DNA of 55,853 nucleotides from NCBI GenBank assembly GCA_013151835.1, contig JAADHK010000061.1:1-55853 (forward strand). Direction: 5' to 3'. This document shows, piece by piece, positions 42,663 to 51,560 of this stretch. Source of the stretch: Deltaproteobacteria bacterium (GTDB taxonomy: Bacteria; Desulfobacterota; Desulfobacteria; Desulfobacterales; Desulfosalsimonadaceae). Each line of letters starts with the position of its first letter. Positions within the stretch are counted from its first letter, which is position 1. A program made the translations under genes and the position numbers. Below the pieces are notes generated by a model. The model had not been told where the DNA came from. It did no database searches and worked only from the letters and a program-made list of their open reading frames with translations.

Positions 42663-43580
42663 TTACACCACCACTTCCAGCCCTTCCGATGCCAGGATAT
42701 TCTTACACCTTTCCACGGATTCGCGGCTCATCCATTCAGACAAAACTAAGTTGCCTGAAATTGGGAGTTTCATGCCAATTTTAGCGTTTTTTTCTATCCA
42801 CATGGGATGGTAGGCCATTATCTGAATTTTTTGAACATCCCGGCTGGCAAGCCATGAGCCGATGGCGCGTAGATTTCCATCAGTGTCGGTTATTCCGGGA
42901 ATCAGCGGAGTCCGGGCCAGCACGGGTACGCCGCCGTTCGCGTATTTCTTCTGGAGGGCGGAAAAATTTTTAAGGATTATAGAATTATCGGCACCGCAGT
43001 ATTTTTTATGAGCATCGGTATCCATGAGTTTGATATCAAAATAGATCATGTCAATATAAGGGTAGATATGCTTGTAAAATCGATTGATGTCAAACAGGCC
43101 GCAGGTTTCAAGAAGCACATGGATGTTATTTTTTTTTAATTTTCTCGCGGTCTGCCCGGCAAATTTCATGTTAAAGGCCGGTTCTCCGCCGGACAGGGTC
43201 ACCCCGCCATGCGATGTGTCGAAAAAGGGCTTGTCCACAATGACCCGGTCTAAAATTTCATCGTGGCTCATCTCCATTCCCACCCGTGTGAGCGCGCCGG
43301 ACGGACAAGTTTCCACGCATGCAAAACACAGATCGCAGGCATCCCGATCTATGAAAAACGGGTTGGTTTCGGCAATGGCCTTGTTCGGGCAGGTCGTGAT
43401 GCAGGTTTTACACCCGATGCAGACCTTTGAATCATAGGATATCTCGACTTGCGCCCGCTTGCTTTCCGGGTTGTGGCACCATTTGCAGTCAAGGGGGCAT
43501 CCCTTGAAAAATACGACCGAGCGGATTCCCGGGCCGTCGTCCAATGAGTTTCCCTTTATTTCAAGCACAAGCGGCTTCAT
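42663..43580 (-). CDS. Glycyl radical enzyme activase (radical SAM)
   Basis: A 305-residue PflA-type activating enzyme. The radical SAM cluster is bound by C28, C32 and C35 (KGCPLDCKWCHNPES). An inserted ferredoxin-like part carries two more Cys groups (CIGCKTCITTCPNKA and CDLCFACVETCPSGA), typical of activases for the dehydratase/lyase-type glycyl radical enzymes rather than PFL itself. GGVTLSGGEP binds SAM. It overlaps the enzyme gene by ATGA and should install the glycyl radical on its Gly995. Confidence 0.95.
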   Translation of the reverse strand: MKPLVLEIKGNSLDDGPGIRSVVFFKGCPLDCKWCHNPESKRAQVEISYDSKVCIGCKTCITTCPNKAIAETNPFFIDRDACDLCFACVETCPSGALTRVGMEMSHDEILDRVIVDKPFFDTSHGGVTLSGGEPAFNMKFAGQTARKLKKNNIHVLLETCGLFDINRFYKHIYPYIDMIYFDIKLMDTDAHKKYCGADNSIILKNFSALQKKYANGGVPVLARTPLIPGITDTDGNLRAIGSWLASRDVQKIQIMAYHPMWIEKNAKIGMKLPISGNLVLSEWMSRESVERCKNILASEGLEVVV

Positions 43581-46500
43581 AATCCATATTCCGTCCGTTC
43601 TATCAATTCCGTCTGGATATCGCGATTCAATGTGACAAAATATGCGTTATACCCTGAAATCCTCACCATGAGGCTCCGGTAGTTTTCCGGGTTTGCCATG
43701 GCGTCTTTAAGAGTTTCGGAGGTCACCACGTTAAACTGCATCTGCATGCCGCCCAGATTAAAATACGTCTTCACATAGGCGTGCATGTCGTCAATGGTTT
43801 TTTCGCGTGATTCTCCCGGTTTGGGGGAGAGTTTTACGTTAAACGCGATATTGTTATCCATGTTTTCAGGGTCAAGTCCGGCTACTGCTCGTATATTGTC
43901 GAGAAAATTTAAAGACGCGTTCGGGCTGGGCGTAAGGCCGGGCGTAAACGCCTTGGCCGAAAGCCGTCCCGAGGGGAGGGGGCCGGAAAGGGTCCCGTAG
44001 GCCACGTGTTGGGACATGGACCAGAAACCTACCGTGTACGGCCCGCCACGATAATTTAAATGTTTTTTGTAGCAGTCGTGAATTGTATTTGTCACACGAT
44101 TGGCCATGGCAACAGCCGAAGGGTCGCCCGATCCAAAGAGCGGAACCCGGTTCTTTACCATTGCAAGAAGCTGAGGGTCGTTTGCAAAATCAGTGTCCAC
44201 CACCTGTTTTAAACGTTCAAACGAGACAGCCTTGTCCTCGAACACGAGTTTTTTTATGACAAGAAGGGAATCGGTTACATCCACAAGCCCGATGTTGGAC
44301 GTGCCCGAAGAGTTATAAAGCGCGCCGCCGTGAACAAGGTCTTTGCCTTTTTTTATGCACCCGTCGATAACGGCCGAAAGATACGGGGTGGGTCTTATCT
44401 CCTGGTGTACCTTGCCGTAAAGGTTGTTTAACGCCACGGCCTGGTCGATGATAAACCCCTGTTGCGCGGCCCATGCCGTGTAAAACTCGTCGAAGGTTTT
44501 GAAATCCCCGTCTTCCACACGCCCGGTTTCAGGGCCGACCGCCCATCTCATTACGGGATGAGTTCCGTTGTGAAGGGCCATCTCCATTGCCGCAACAAGG
44601 TTTAATAGTATCGAGCCGGTATGTGCAAAATGGCGGCCCGAAAGGGTCGGCTCCACGCATCCGGTGGCAGACCAGTTTCTGATGTCGGCCTCGGGATACC
44701 CGTGCTGGCGCAGCGCCGCAAATACCGCCAAATCATTGTGCATGATCGGGGTTGCGGCCGTGATGAGATTGACTTCGCAGAGGCGTTTTAAATAATGGTC
44801 GCTGTTTTTTCCCGGGTGAAACCGGCAATTAACGTTGGCATCCCTTATGGCGAGCATTTCAGTGACCTTCAGGAGAACATAGGTCATGTCGTTTACGGCG
44901 TCTTTTCCATCCGGCGTAACCCCCCCCAAAGTGATCGCCTGGGTTGAGCCGGCCCCTCCGAACAGGTAATTTGCAATGTCCGGAAGCACCGGCACCTGGT
45001 CTGTCATGCGCATGTAAAAACAGCCGCAGATTTCAATGGCATGTTTGATATATTCCTCTTTTTCAGCGGATGTTAAAAGCGTTTTCATGTCCATTTCAAA
45101 ATAGGGCTGAAGCAATTGGTCGAGCCGTCCGATGGAAAGCCCGGTGTTGGTGTTTTCCATGTTGACCGCAATCCAGCAGATCCAGATGGCGTTTAATGCC
45201 TCATCAAGGCTTTGGGCCGGGCCTGACGGGACTTTTCCGCAGATCCGGGCCATGTGAATCAGTTCCGCTTTCCTTTTTTTATCTGTCTCCTTTGCCGCAA
45301 GCCGAAATGCGTTTTCAGACAAATGGGCCGCATAGGCGATGACGCCCTCAAGGCTTGTTTTCATTGCGGTAAGCGAATTTTTCTGATCCGGCGAAAGCCT
45401 GCTTTCCAAAAGCCTTGCATCGATATCGGCGATTATGCCGGCCAGCCCCTTTTCAAGCACCCGTTTAAAATCCGGGATGGTGTGCGATATTCCCACTGAT
45501 TTCCAGACAAAGTAGGCCACGAAACGCTCGTCTATGAGAAGGGGAAGGGGGGTATTGTATTTTTCTCGCATTACTTCCCGGAAATTCCTGTGCGTCCAAA
45601 AGGGAAAGACCTCGTGATGGAGAATGTCGGCGGTTTTGGGAGTACAGGCAAAAGGATTTAATACCCGCTTTTCGGAAGATTTGAGTTCTCCCCAGATCAT
45701 GGCGCCGTGGGCATCGGGAAAAAGAAGCACGCCAACCGGTTTTGTGGTGGTGCATCCGGCAAGAAGATCGTTTTTCCCTATGACGGGCGACTTGTTTTCC
45801 ATCAAATATTTAAACGACTCTGCCTGGCGCAGTTCCGGAACCCATGGCTTGCCGTTAACATCGGTTTCAAACCCGTTTTTCCTGAACCATCGGGTAAGAA
45901 GCAAAGGCCGTTCCGGGCAGACCTCGGGCTTTTGTGTAAAATGCCGGTCGAGACTTGCGGCAAGCCGGGGGAATTGTTCAATCCCGTAGGACGAAAGATA
46001 AGGATCAGTCAAAAATTTTACGCCTGCATCGATTCCGGGCGCTGCTTTCATCCGATAAGCCTTTCTTGCGGCCAGTTTCTCAGCAAGCTGCTTATTGCAC
46101 GGCCCCACGGCTTTTTTTCTCTCCCTGATATCGGCGGTGTTCGTCCTGTTTAACATGTGCTGGTGAATACGGCCGAGAACAAGGGAGAGATAGAAATTAA
46201 AAAGCTGCATAAAAACCATGTTGCCGTCTATTACAACCTGGTTTTTAAGTATATAATTTAAAAGTTCATTGGGGGTACTCATGGCCATTTTTTTAAGTAT
46301 GGATTCGTCCTTTAAGATTAAAGTAACATCAACATGATCGGAAATAGAGTCGGCAACGTTTACGTGTCCGTTGGAAAAGATGATGGATGCCGCAACGCTT
46401 TGGTCTTCAGTCCGTAATCCAACCGAAAAATTTATCCATCCATCGGCCCATTTGAGATATTTACGCAGTCCCGGCCGGAGGTTGAACTGCGTGGCAAGGC

Positions 46501-46636
46501 CCTTTAACGCAAGGCGGGTTGCGGTGTTCAGGAGAACATTTTTCATTTTCCCGAGCCCGTTTTTATGTTCGGGCGACCGGGTTTGTGTTACCAGTAAATT
46601 TGTGCACACTTGCTTTAGCGCCTCTTTTGTTTTCAT
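43577..46636 (-). CDS. Glycyl radical enzyme with N-terminal SCP2-like domain
   Basis: A 1019-residue protein. The C-terminal 800 or so residues are a PFL-like glycyl radical enzyme: catalytic Cys660 in NWSATGCVEPTLSGRH and radical Gly995 in MVRISGYNAYFVTLNRD. GCVEP points to the dehydratase/C-N or C-S lyase branch (glycerol or diol dehydratase, CutC-type, isethionate lyase), not to PFL. The extra N terminus (about 60-165: INFSVGLRTEDQ, SIIFSNGHVNVADS, LLNYILKNQVVIDGNM) resembles an SCP2 sterol/acyl carrier domain. AGGAGG precedes the ATG. The substrate is unknown; the extension hints at a hydrophobic substrate or CoA/lipid binding (inference). Confidence 0.9.
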   Translation of the reverse strand: MKTKEALKQVCTNLLVTQTRSPEHKNGLGKMKNVLLNTATRLALKGLATQFNLRPGLRKYLKWADGWINFSVGLRTEDQSVAASIIFSNGHVNVADSISDHVDVTLILKDESILKKMAMSTPNELLNYILKNQVVIDGNMVFMQLFNFYLSLVLGRIHQHMLNRTNTADIRERKKAVGPCNKQLAEKLAARKAYRMKAAPGIDAGVKFLTDPYLSSYGIEQFPRLAASLDRHFTQKPEVCPERPLLLTRWFRKNGFETDVNGKPWVPELRQAESFKYLMENKSPVIGKNDLLAGCTTTKPVGVLLFPDAHGAMIWGELKSSEKRVLNPFACTPKTADILHHEVFPFWTHRNFREVMREKYNTPLPLLIDERFVAYFVWKSVGISHTIPDFKRVLEKGLAGIIADIDARLLESRLSPDQKNSLTAMKTSLEGVIAYAAHLSENAFRLAAKETDKKRKAELIHMARICGKVPSGPAQSLDEALNAIWICWIAVNMENTNTGLSIGRLDQLLQPYFEMDMKTLLTSAEKEEYIKHAIEICGCFYMRMTDQVPVLPDIANYLFGGAGSTQAITLGGVTPDGKDAVNDMTYVLLKVTEMLAIRDANVNCRFHPGKNSDHYLKRLCEVNLITAATPIMHNDLAVFAALRQHGYPEADIRNWSATGCVEPTLSGRHFAHTGSILLNLVAAMEMALHNGTHPVMRWAVGPETGRVEDGDFKTFDEFYTAWAAQQGFIIDQAVALNNLYGKVHQEIRPTPYLSAVIDGCIKKGKDLVHGGALYNSSGTSNIGLVDVTDSLLVIKKLVFEDKAVSFERLKQVVDTDFANDPQLLAMVKNRVPLFGSGDPSAVAMANRVTNTIHDCYKKHLNYRGGPYTVGFWSMSQHVAYGTLSGPLPSGRLSAKAFTPGLTPSPNASLNFLDNIRAVAGLDPENMDNNIAFNVKLSPKPGESREKTIDDMHAYVKTYFNLGGMQMQFNVVTSETLKDAMANPENYRSLMVRISGYNAYFVTLNRDIQTELIERTEYGL

Positions 46637-47313
46637 AATATTCCTCCTGTTTTTGCGGAAAGGCTGTTTTTAATATACGGCGTCAGCCGTTCCAAAAGGG
46701 TCGATTCGATCATGGCCGTCACCTTTGCCACATCAGGTTCAACTTCCTGAAGAACACGGCTGTTCACAAGGGATACCAGCCCGTGGAGGGCGGTCCATAC
46801 GCTTATGGTGAGAGGCGCGGCGTCAGGGCCTGCTCCGGGTATCTTTGATAATACACGCCGGCAGGTTTCAGCTACTCTCATGGCGGTCTCTTTTTCGATC
46901 CTTGCCGCCGGTTCCAGTGGTGTGCCAAGGTAGTCCGCATATTTGGGAGTGTTTCTCGTGAACATGATCTCATACTGGTCCGGGTTTGACGTTCCGAAAT
47001 CGATGTATGCGCTTATCATTTTCTTTATGCCTGCAACCGGGTCCTTTTCTTTTTTTTCGATCTTGCGAAAGGTGCGGAAAAGTTTGGCAAATCCACGGGT
47101 CTGGATGGCAAGGTAAATTTCGTCCTTTTTCTTAAAATAATTGTAGATGTTTGCCGCCGTCATCCCGGTTTTTTTTGCGATTTTTCGCATGCTTAAACTT
47201 GCGAATCCCTCCTTGTAGAGGATTTCAAGCGCGGCATCGAGAATATTTTTCCTCACCTGGTCCACTGCTTCCTGTGGGCGTGCGGGTTTTGGCATGGTTT
47301 TTCCTTTTTCCAT
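46633..47313 (-). CDS. TetR-family regulator of the glycyl radical operon
   Basis: A 226-residue repressor. The N-terminal helix-turn-helix has ILDAALEILYKEGFASLSMR then KIAKKTGMTAANIYNYFKKK; the C-terminal part (about 90-225) is a ligand-binding helical domain resembling TetR_C groups (IMFTRNTPKYADYLG). It overlaps the enzyme gene by four bases (ATGA), so regulator, enzyme and activase form one transcript. A 27-bp palindrome lies 7 bp upstream. It probably senses the substrate of the enzyme. A start at the seventh codon is also possible. Confidence 0.93.
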   Translation of the reverse strand: MEKGKTMPKPARPQEAVDQVRKNILDAALEILYKEGFASLSMRKIAKKTGMTAANIYNYFKKKDEIYLAIQTRGFAKLFRTFRKIEKKEKDPVAGIKKMISAYIDFGTSNPDQYEIMFTRNTPKYADYLGTPLEPAARIEKETAMRVAETCRRVLSKIPGAGPDAAPLTISVWTALHGLVSLVNSRVLQEVEPDVAKVTAMIESTLLERLTPYIKNSLSAKTGGIL

Positions 47314-47319
47314 GATGAA

Positions 47320-47346
47320 TGAACACCGTTAAATTAACGCTGTTCA
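47320..47346. promoter_or_regulatory. 27-bp palindromic operator candidate for the TetR regulator
   Basis: TGAACACCGTTAA and TTAACGCTGTTCA are inverted copies (12 of 13 positions) about a single central A at 47333. It begins 7 bp upstream of the tetR start codon and lies in the divergent gap with the protease gene. Size, symmetry and position match TetR-family operators, so autoregulation is likely and control of the protease possible. Confidence 0.75.
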
Positions 47347-47444
47347 AAATGAATGTCAAGAAAAACTTTAATGTCTTGATTCCATGGCTCAACCCGAGTA
47401 AATTCAACTCCACATTAAAAAACCCACAAATTTTTGCGGTGAAT

Positions 47445-49808
47445 ATGAAAATAAGGCTTTATAAAATTTATAAATATTTCATGGCCGTTACAACCATGTT
47501 TGTCATTATTTATTCCTGCCCGCAGGTTTACGCGGGCTCTTCTTTCAGGCCTGCGGGCCTGAATCCGGAAAAATGTCGACAACTCGATATTTCCGTTAAA
47601 AACGACCTTGTTTTCATGGACGTAAAAGATGCCCCCTATGAATGCGTTGTCCGGCAGATGCTTGAAAAATGCGGGGTCGGGTTTAAGGTCTGGGACGCGG
47701 GGAATCGCAGGGTCACCCTGAAGCTCGAAGGCGTTTCCATCGAAACTGCGGTAAAATCAATTTGTGTAAACTACGCCATTGTCTATGATTATCTGCCGCA
47801 AACCAGGCAATACCGGTTTGCGGCCGTGGCTGTCGCGCCAAAGAGCCGGGCCAGTTCACCGGGTTTTTCCGACAATGGCCGGGCTTTTCATGCGCATCCT
47901 GAAAAGTCGGCGCCTGTTTCAGCAAGGCAAATAAAAAATCAGGAGGCCGATAGCGAACTCGCCGAGACACTTGAAAAAACAGTTAAAAAATCTTCCCGGC
48001 CGAAATACAGGCCCGGTGAAATCATCGTAAGGTTTAAGCCGGAAGTGAGCATTGCCCGTATAAATGAGCTGAACGCCTTTATCGGCGCTAAAGTTAAAAA
48101 AAAGATCGGCCGCTCCAATATTTACAATCTCTACCTGGATGACGACGCCCATGTCCCAAAGGCCATGGAGTTCTATAAAGCCTCGGGGCTGGTTGTTTCC
48201 GTCGGCCGGAATTTAATACGATATAAAATGTCCGGACCCATTCCCGATGATCCCTATTTTTCCGATAAATGGGGGCTTGCCATTGCGGATGCAACCGATG
48301 CGTGGAAAATTGAAAAAGGAGACTCATCGGTTGTGGTGGGCGTGATAGACACCGGCGTCGATTACACGCATCCGGACCTGGTGGACAATATCTGGATAAA
48401 TGTCGTTGAGAAAAACGGCCAGCCGGGCGTGGACGACGATGGAAACGGTTATATTGATGATATTTACGGCTATGATTTTGCTGACAACGATGCCGACCCC
48501 ATGGATAATGACGGGCACGGCACCCATGTGGCCGGTATAATCGGCGCAATTGCGGATAACGGGGTTGGTGTTGCCGGTGTCTGCCGGCATGTCCGGATTA
48601 TGGTCTTAAAGGTGCAGTCCGATACGCCCGACGGTCTGGGGGAGTTTGAAATCATAGAGGCCATGGAATATGCAAAAGAAAAGGGCGTACATATATTTAA
48701 TTGCAGCTACGGAGGTCCGATTCCAGATAATACTGCTCCTGATTCTACTGATGAATACGTTGAAATGGAAAGTTTCAGGGCGATAAACGGAATATTCATC
48801 TGCGCTGCGGGAAACGACGGTATAAATACGGATATCCCTGGAAAAGAAGAGTACCCGGCGGATTATAACCTGGACAATATCATATCCGTTGCCGCATCGA
48901 CCGAATCGGATACGCTGGCCGGGTTTTCTAATTACGGTGCGGCCACCGTTGATTTGATGGCCCCGGGCGTCGATATCCTGTCGACATATCCGACAATTTT
49001 AGCTTCTACGAATTCAGGGGCAATAATAGAAGCTGTGATAACGGTTAAAGACAGTAGCGAGCGGATACTGGGGGAAAGTATGGAGTTTGCCGGTACAATC
49101 GATAGTAGCGGCATACATGGCAAGTTGTACAACTGCGGGTATGGGTATCCTGATGAGATTCCGTCCGAAGTCAGCGGAAACATCGCGCTTATCAAACGAG
49201 GAGGCAGTGCAGAGGATGTGGCTTTATTTTTTTCCCAAAAGGTTGAAAATGTTCAGTCAAAGGGCGCTGTCGGTGCGGTAATATATAACAATATTGGTGG
49301 AAATTTCAGCGGGACACTGGGGAGTGCGGGGAATTGGATTCCAGCCATATCCGTATCCGATGAGGACGGGCTTTTACTCCTTGGTTTCCTTGCCACAGCA
49401 GTTGATATTAATTCGGATGCTTATGCGCGCTTAAGCGGCACTTCCATGGCCACACCTTTTGTAACCGGGCTTGCGGCATTGCTGGTTTCCAAAAAGCCGG
49501 ATATCAAGTATCTTAAAATCATATCCGACATCCTGGATAATGTTGATCCGATCTCAGGTGTTGAGGGAAAAATTCTTACCGGCGGCAGGGTTAATTTTTA
49601 TCACACCCTTGGCGCACTTCTGACCCCTGGTGACCTGACCGGAGACGGCAGGGTAGACCTTGACGATCTTGTTTTATGCATGCAGATTCTTGACGATTGT
49701 GCGCTTAAGGACTCATTTGTCTTTCATCCGGTCAGCTCGGATGTGAACGGTGATAAAAAGATCGGCTTGCAGGAGGAAACGTATATTTTCAGGAAACTGG
49801 TGGAATAA
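47445..49808 (+). CDS. Secreted subtilisin-like protease with STN-like, PA and dockerin-like parts
   Basis: About 787 residues. A signal peptide (1-30, VTTMFVIIYSCPQVYA) is followed by an STN-like domain (about 45-130, ISVKNDLVFMDVKDAPYECV) and a fervidolysin-type propeptide (about 188-262, YRPGEIIVRFKPEVS). The S8 catalytic triad is Asp302 (GVIDTGVDYTHP), His358 (GHGTHVAG) and Ser667 (SGTSMATP). A PA-type insert lies before the Ser. The C terminus has two calcium-loop repeats (DLTGDGRVDLDD, DVNGDKKIG) like a type I dockerin. The frame is open to 47319, but that start overlaps the operator; ATG 47445 gives a proper signal peptide. Confidence 0.9.
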   Translation: MKIRLYKIYKYFMAVTTMFVIIYSCPQVYAGSSFRPAGLNPEKCRQLDISVKNDLVFMDVKDAPYECVVRQMLEKCGVGFKVWDAGNRRVTLKLEGVSIETAVKSICVNYAIVYDYLPQTRQYRFAAVAVAPKSRASSPGFSDNGRAFHAHPEKSAPVSARQIKNQEADSELAETLEKTVKKSSRPKYRPGEIIVRFKPEVSIARINELNAFIGAKVKKKIGRSNIYNLYLDDDAHVPKAMEFYKASGLVVSVGRNLIRYKMSGPIPDDPYFSDKWGLAIADATDAWKIEKGDSSVVVGVIDTGVDYTHPDLVDNIWINVVEKNGQPGVDDDGNGYIDDIYGYDFADNDADPMDNDGHGTHVAGIIGAIADNGVGVAGVCRHVRIMVLKVQSDTPDGLGEFEIIEAMEYAKEKGVHIFNCSYGGPIPDNTAPDSTDEYVEMESFRAINGIFICAAGNDGINTDIPGKEEYPADYNLDNIISVAASTESDTLAGFSNYGAATVDLMAPGVDILSTYPTILASTNSGAIIEAVITVKDSSERILGESMEFAGTIDSSGIHGKLYNCGYGYPDEIPSEVSGNIALIKRGGSAEDVALFFSQKVENVQSKGAVGAVIYNNIGGNFSGTLGSAGNWIPAISVSDEDGLLLLGFLATAVDINSDAYARLSGTSMATPFVTGLAALLVSKKPDIKYLKIISDILDNVDPISGVEGKILTGGRVNFYHTLGALLTPGDLTGDGRVDLDDLVLCMQILDDCALKDSFVFHPVSSDVNGDKKIGLQEETYIFRKLVE

Positions 49809-49818
49809 GGAGGTAAAA

Positions 49819-51516
49819 TTGAGCATAAAGCTTGTTGTCATAGGGGGCGTGGCAGGAGGTGCGACTGCTGCGGCAAGGGCAAGACGGCTTGACGAACATG
49901 CAAAGATAGTAGTTTTTGAGCGCGGAGAGCATATCTCCTTTGCCAATTGCGGACTTCCCTATTACATCGGAGGCGTCATAAAAAACAGGGATGATCTTCT
50001 CGTAACCACTGCCGATGATTTCAGCAAAAGGTATTGCATAGACGTGCGGAGCCTTTCCGAGGCGGTGGCCATAAATCGAAAAGAAAAGACGGTTGTCATA
50101 AAAAATGTGATGACCGGCGAAACTTACGCGGAGCCCTACGACAGGCTCATCCTTTCTCCGGGCGCGGAACCGATTCGGCCGCCCATTAAAGGAATCGACA
50201 ATGAACTCATATTTCATTTGAGAAACATACCCGACACCGATCGGATCAAAAACCACGTGGACACCCATCATCCGAAATCGGCCGTCATCGCCGGGGGCGG
50301 GTTTATCGGCCTTGAAATGGCGGAAAATCTGGTTTTACGAGGTGTTGCAACCACCATTGTCGAAAAGCAGGAGCAGGTCATGGCCTCCCTTGATTATGAA
50401 ATGGCAGGCCTTGTCCATGCACATCTGGCCGAACATGGTGTGACCTGTGTACTTGGAGAGGCAATATCCGCGTTTGAAAAAAAGGGCGAGAGCCTGGTTG
50501 TGAAAACAGATAACGGAAACGTTTTTGATTGCGACATGGTGGTCATGTCCGTTGGCGTTAAGCCCGAGCGCAGGCTTGCGCGAGAGGCAGGCCTTGAGAT
50601 CGGGGATCTGGGCGGAATCAGCGTAAACGCCGCCATGCAGACATCCGACCCTGACATTTATGCAATCGGAGACGCAGTGGAGGTCTTTGACGTAATTACC
50701 GGTGCGGCAACTCGTACTCCCCTTGCCGGGCCGGCCAACAAGCAGGGCAGGATCGCTGCGGATAACGCCATGGGAAGGCGCAGTCTCTTTAGGGGCACCA
50801 TTGGCACGGCGATTGTGAAGATATTCGATTTGACCGTCGCGTCCACGGGCGCCAATGAAAAGGGGCTAGTTGCAAGGGAGATTGACTTTATGACGAGTCA
50901 CACCCATTCAGGGTCCCATGCCTCGTATTATCCGGGCGCTGAAATCATGTCCGTGAAACTCCTTTTTTCGCCGTCGGACGGAAAGATCCTGGGTACCCAG
51001 ATCGTTGGATTTCATGGTGTGGACAAGCGGATCGATGTCTTGGCCACCGCGATCAGCGGGAACATGACGGTTTATGATCTCGAAACCCTGGAGCTGGCCT
51101 ATGCCCCTCCATATTCTTCCGCAAAGGATCCGGTGAATATCTCGGGCTTTGTTGCCGCAAACCGACTGAAGGGTGATAGTGAAGCGATTTCCTGGAATGA
51201 GATGGCGGCCCTTGATCCAGCCTGCGACGTTCTGATCGACCTGCGTAATAAAGACGAACTGGATGAGTCCGGCCGGATTGACGGGGCTGTTCACATCCCT
51301 TTGGATGAACTCCGGAGCCGTCTGAGCGAACTGGATAAAAATAAGCGATATATCCTTTTCTGCGCGGTGGGTCTTAGAGGCTATATCGGGTGCCGGATAC
51401 TTTCCCAGCACGGGTTTGACGCAAGAAACCTGAGCGGCGGTTTTAAGACCTGGCTCGGGGCTTCGGAAAAGATCATGGCCGAATCGTGTGATACTCCGCT
51501 ATGGCGGGCGGAGTGA
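49819..51516 (+). CDS. CoA-disulfide/persulfide reductase with C-terminal rhodanese domain
   Basis: A 565-residue flavoprotein. FAD binding is by LVVIGGVAGGATAAARARR; the active Cys44 is in ISFANCGLPYYIGG; the NAD part has AVIAGGGFIGLEMAENL; the second FAD motif is DIYAIGDAVEV. A rhodanese domain (about 470-550) ends the protein, with its Cys in YILFCAVGLRGYIG. This is the CoADR-RHD / NADH-dependent persulfide reductase layout, acting on CoA persulfides or polysulfide. The start is TTG 49819, with AAGGAGG just upstream, 11 bp after the protease gene. Confidence 0.94.
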   Translation: MSIKLVVIGGVAGGATAAARARRLDEHAKIVVFERGEHISFANCGLPYYIGGVIKNRDDLLVTTADDFSKRYCIDVRSLSEAVAINRKEKTVVIKNVMTGETYAEPYDRLILSPGAEPIRPPIKGIDNELIFHLRNIPDTDRIKNHVDTHHPKSAVIAGGGFIGLEMAENLVLRGVATTIVEKQEQVMASLDYEMAGLVHAHLAEHGVTCVLGEAISAFEKKGESLVVKTDNGNVFDCDMVVMSVGVKPERRLAREAGLEIGDLGGISVNAAMQTSDPDIYAIGDAVEVFDVITGAATRTPLAGPANKQGRIAADNAMGRRSLFRGTIGTAIVKIFDLTVASTGANEKGLVAREIDFMTSHTHSGSHASYYPGAEIMSVKLLFSPSDGKILGTQIVGFHGVDKRIDVLATAISGNMTVYDLETLELAYAPPYSSAKDPVNISGFVAANRLKGDSEAISWNEMAALDPACDVLIDLRNKDELDESGRIDGAVHIPLDELRSRLSELDKNKRYILFCAVGLRGYIGCRILSQHGFDARNLSGGFKTWLGASEKIMAESCDTPLWRAE

Positions 51517-51560
51517 TAAGGGAATAATGAAAAAACTTTTCGCCTGCAAAAGGAATCATC

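Noticed and set aside
43577-46636. Pyruvate formate-lyase, benzylsuccinate or alkylsuccinate synthase
   Set aside because: PFL has two adjacent catalytic Cys; here one Cys is in GCVEP, and the small subunits of benzylsuccinate-type enzymes are missing.
47319-47444. Start of the protease gene at 47319
   Set aside because: It would lie inside the TetR operator palindrome and put 42 extra residues before a good signal peptide.
49750-49818. Earlier start for the CoA-disulfide reductase
   Set aside because: It overlaps the protease C terminus; a TTG with an ideal ribosome site stands exactly where the FAD motif requires.
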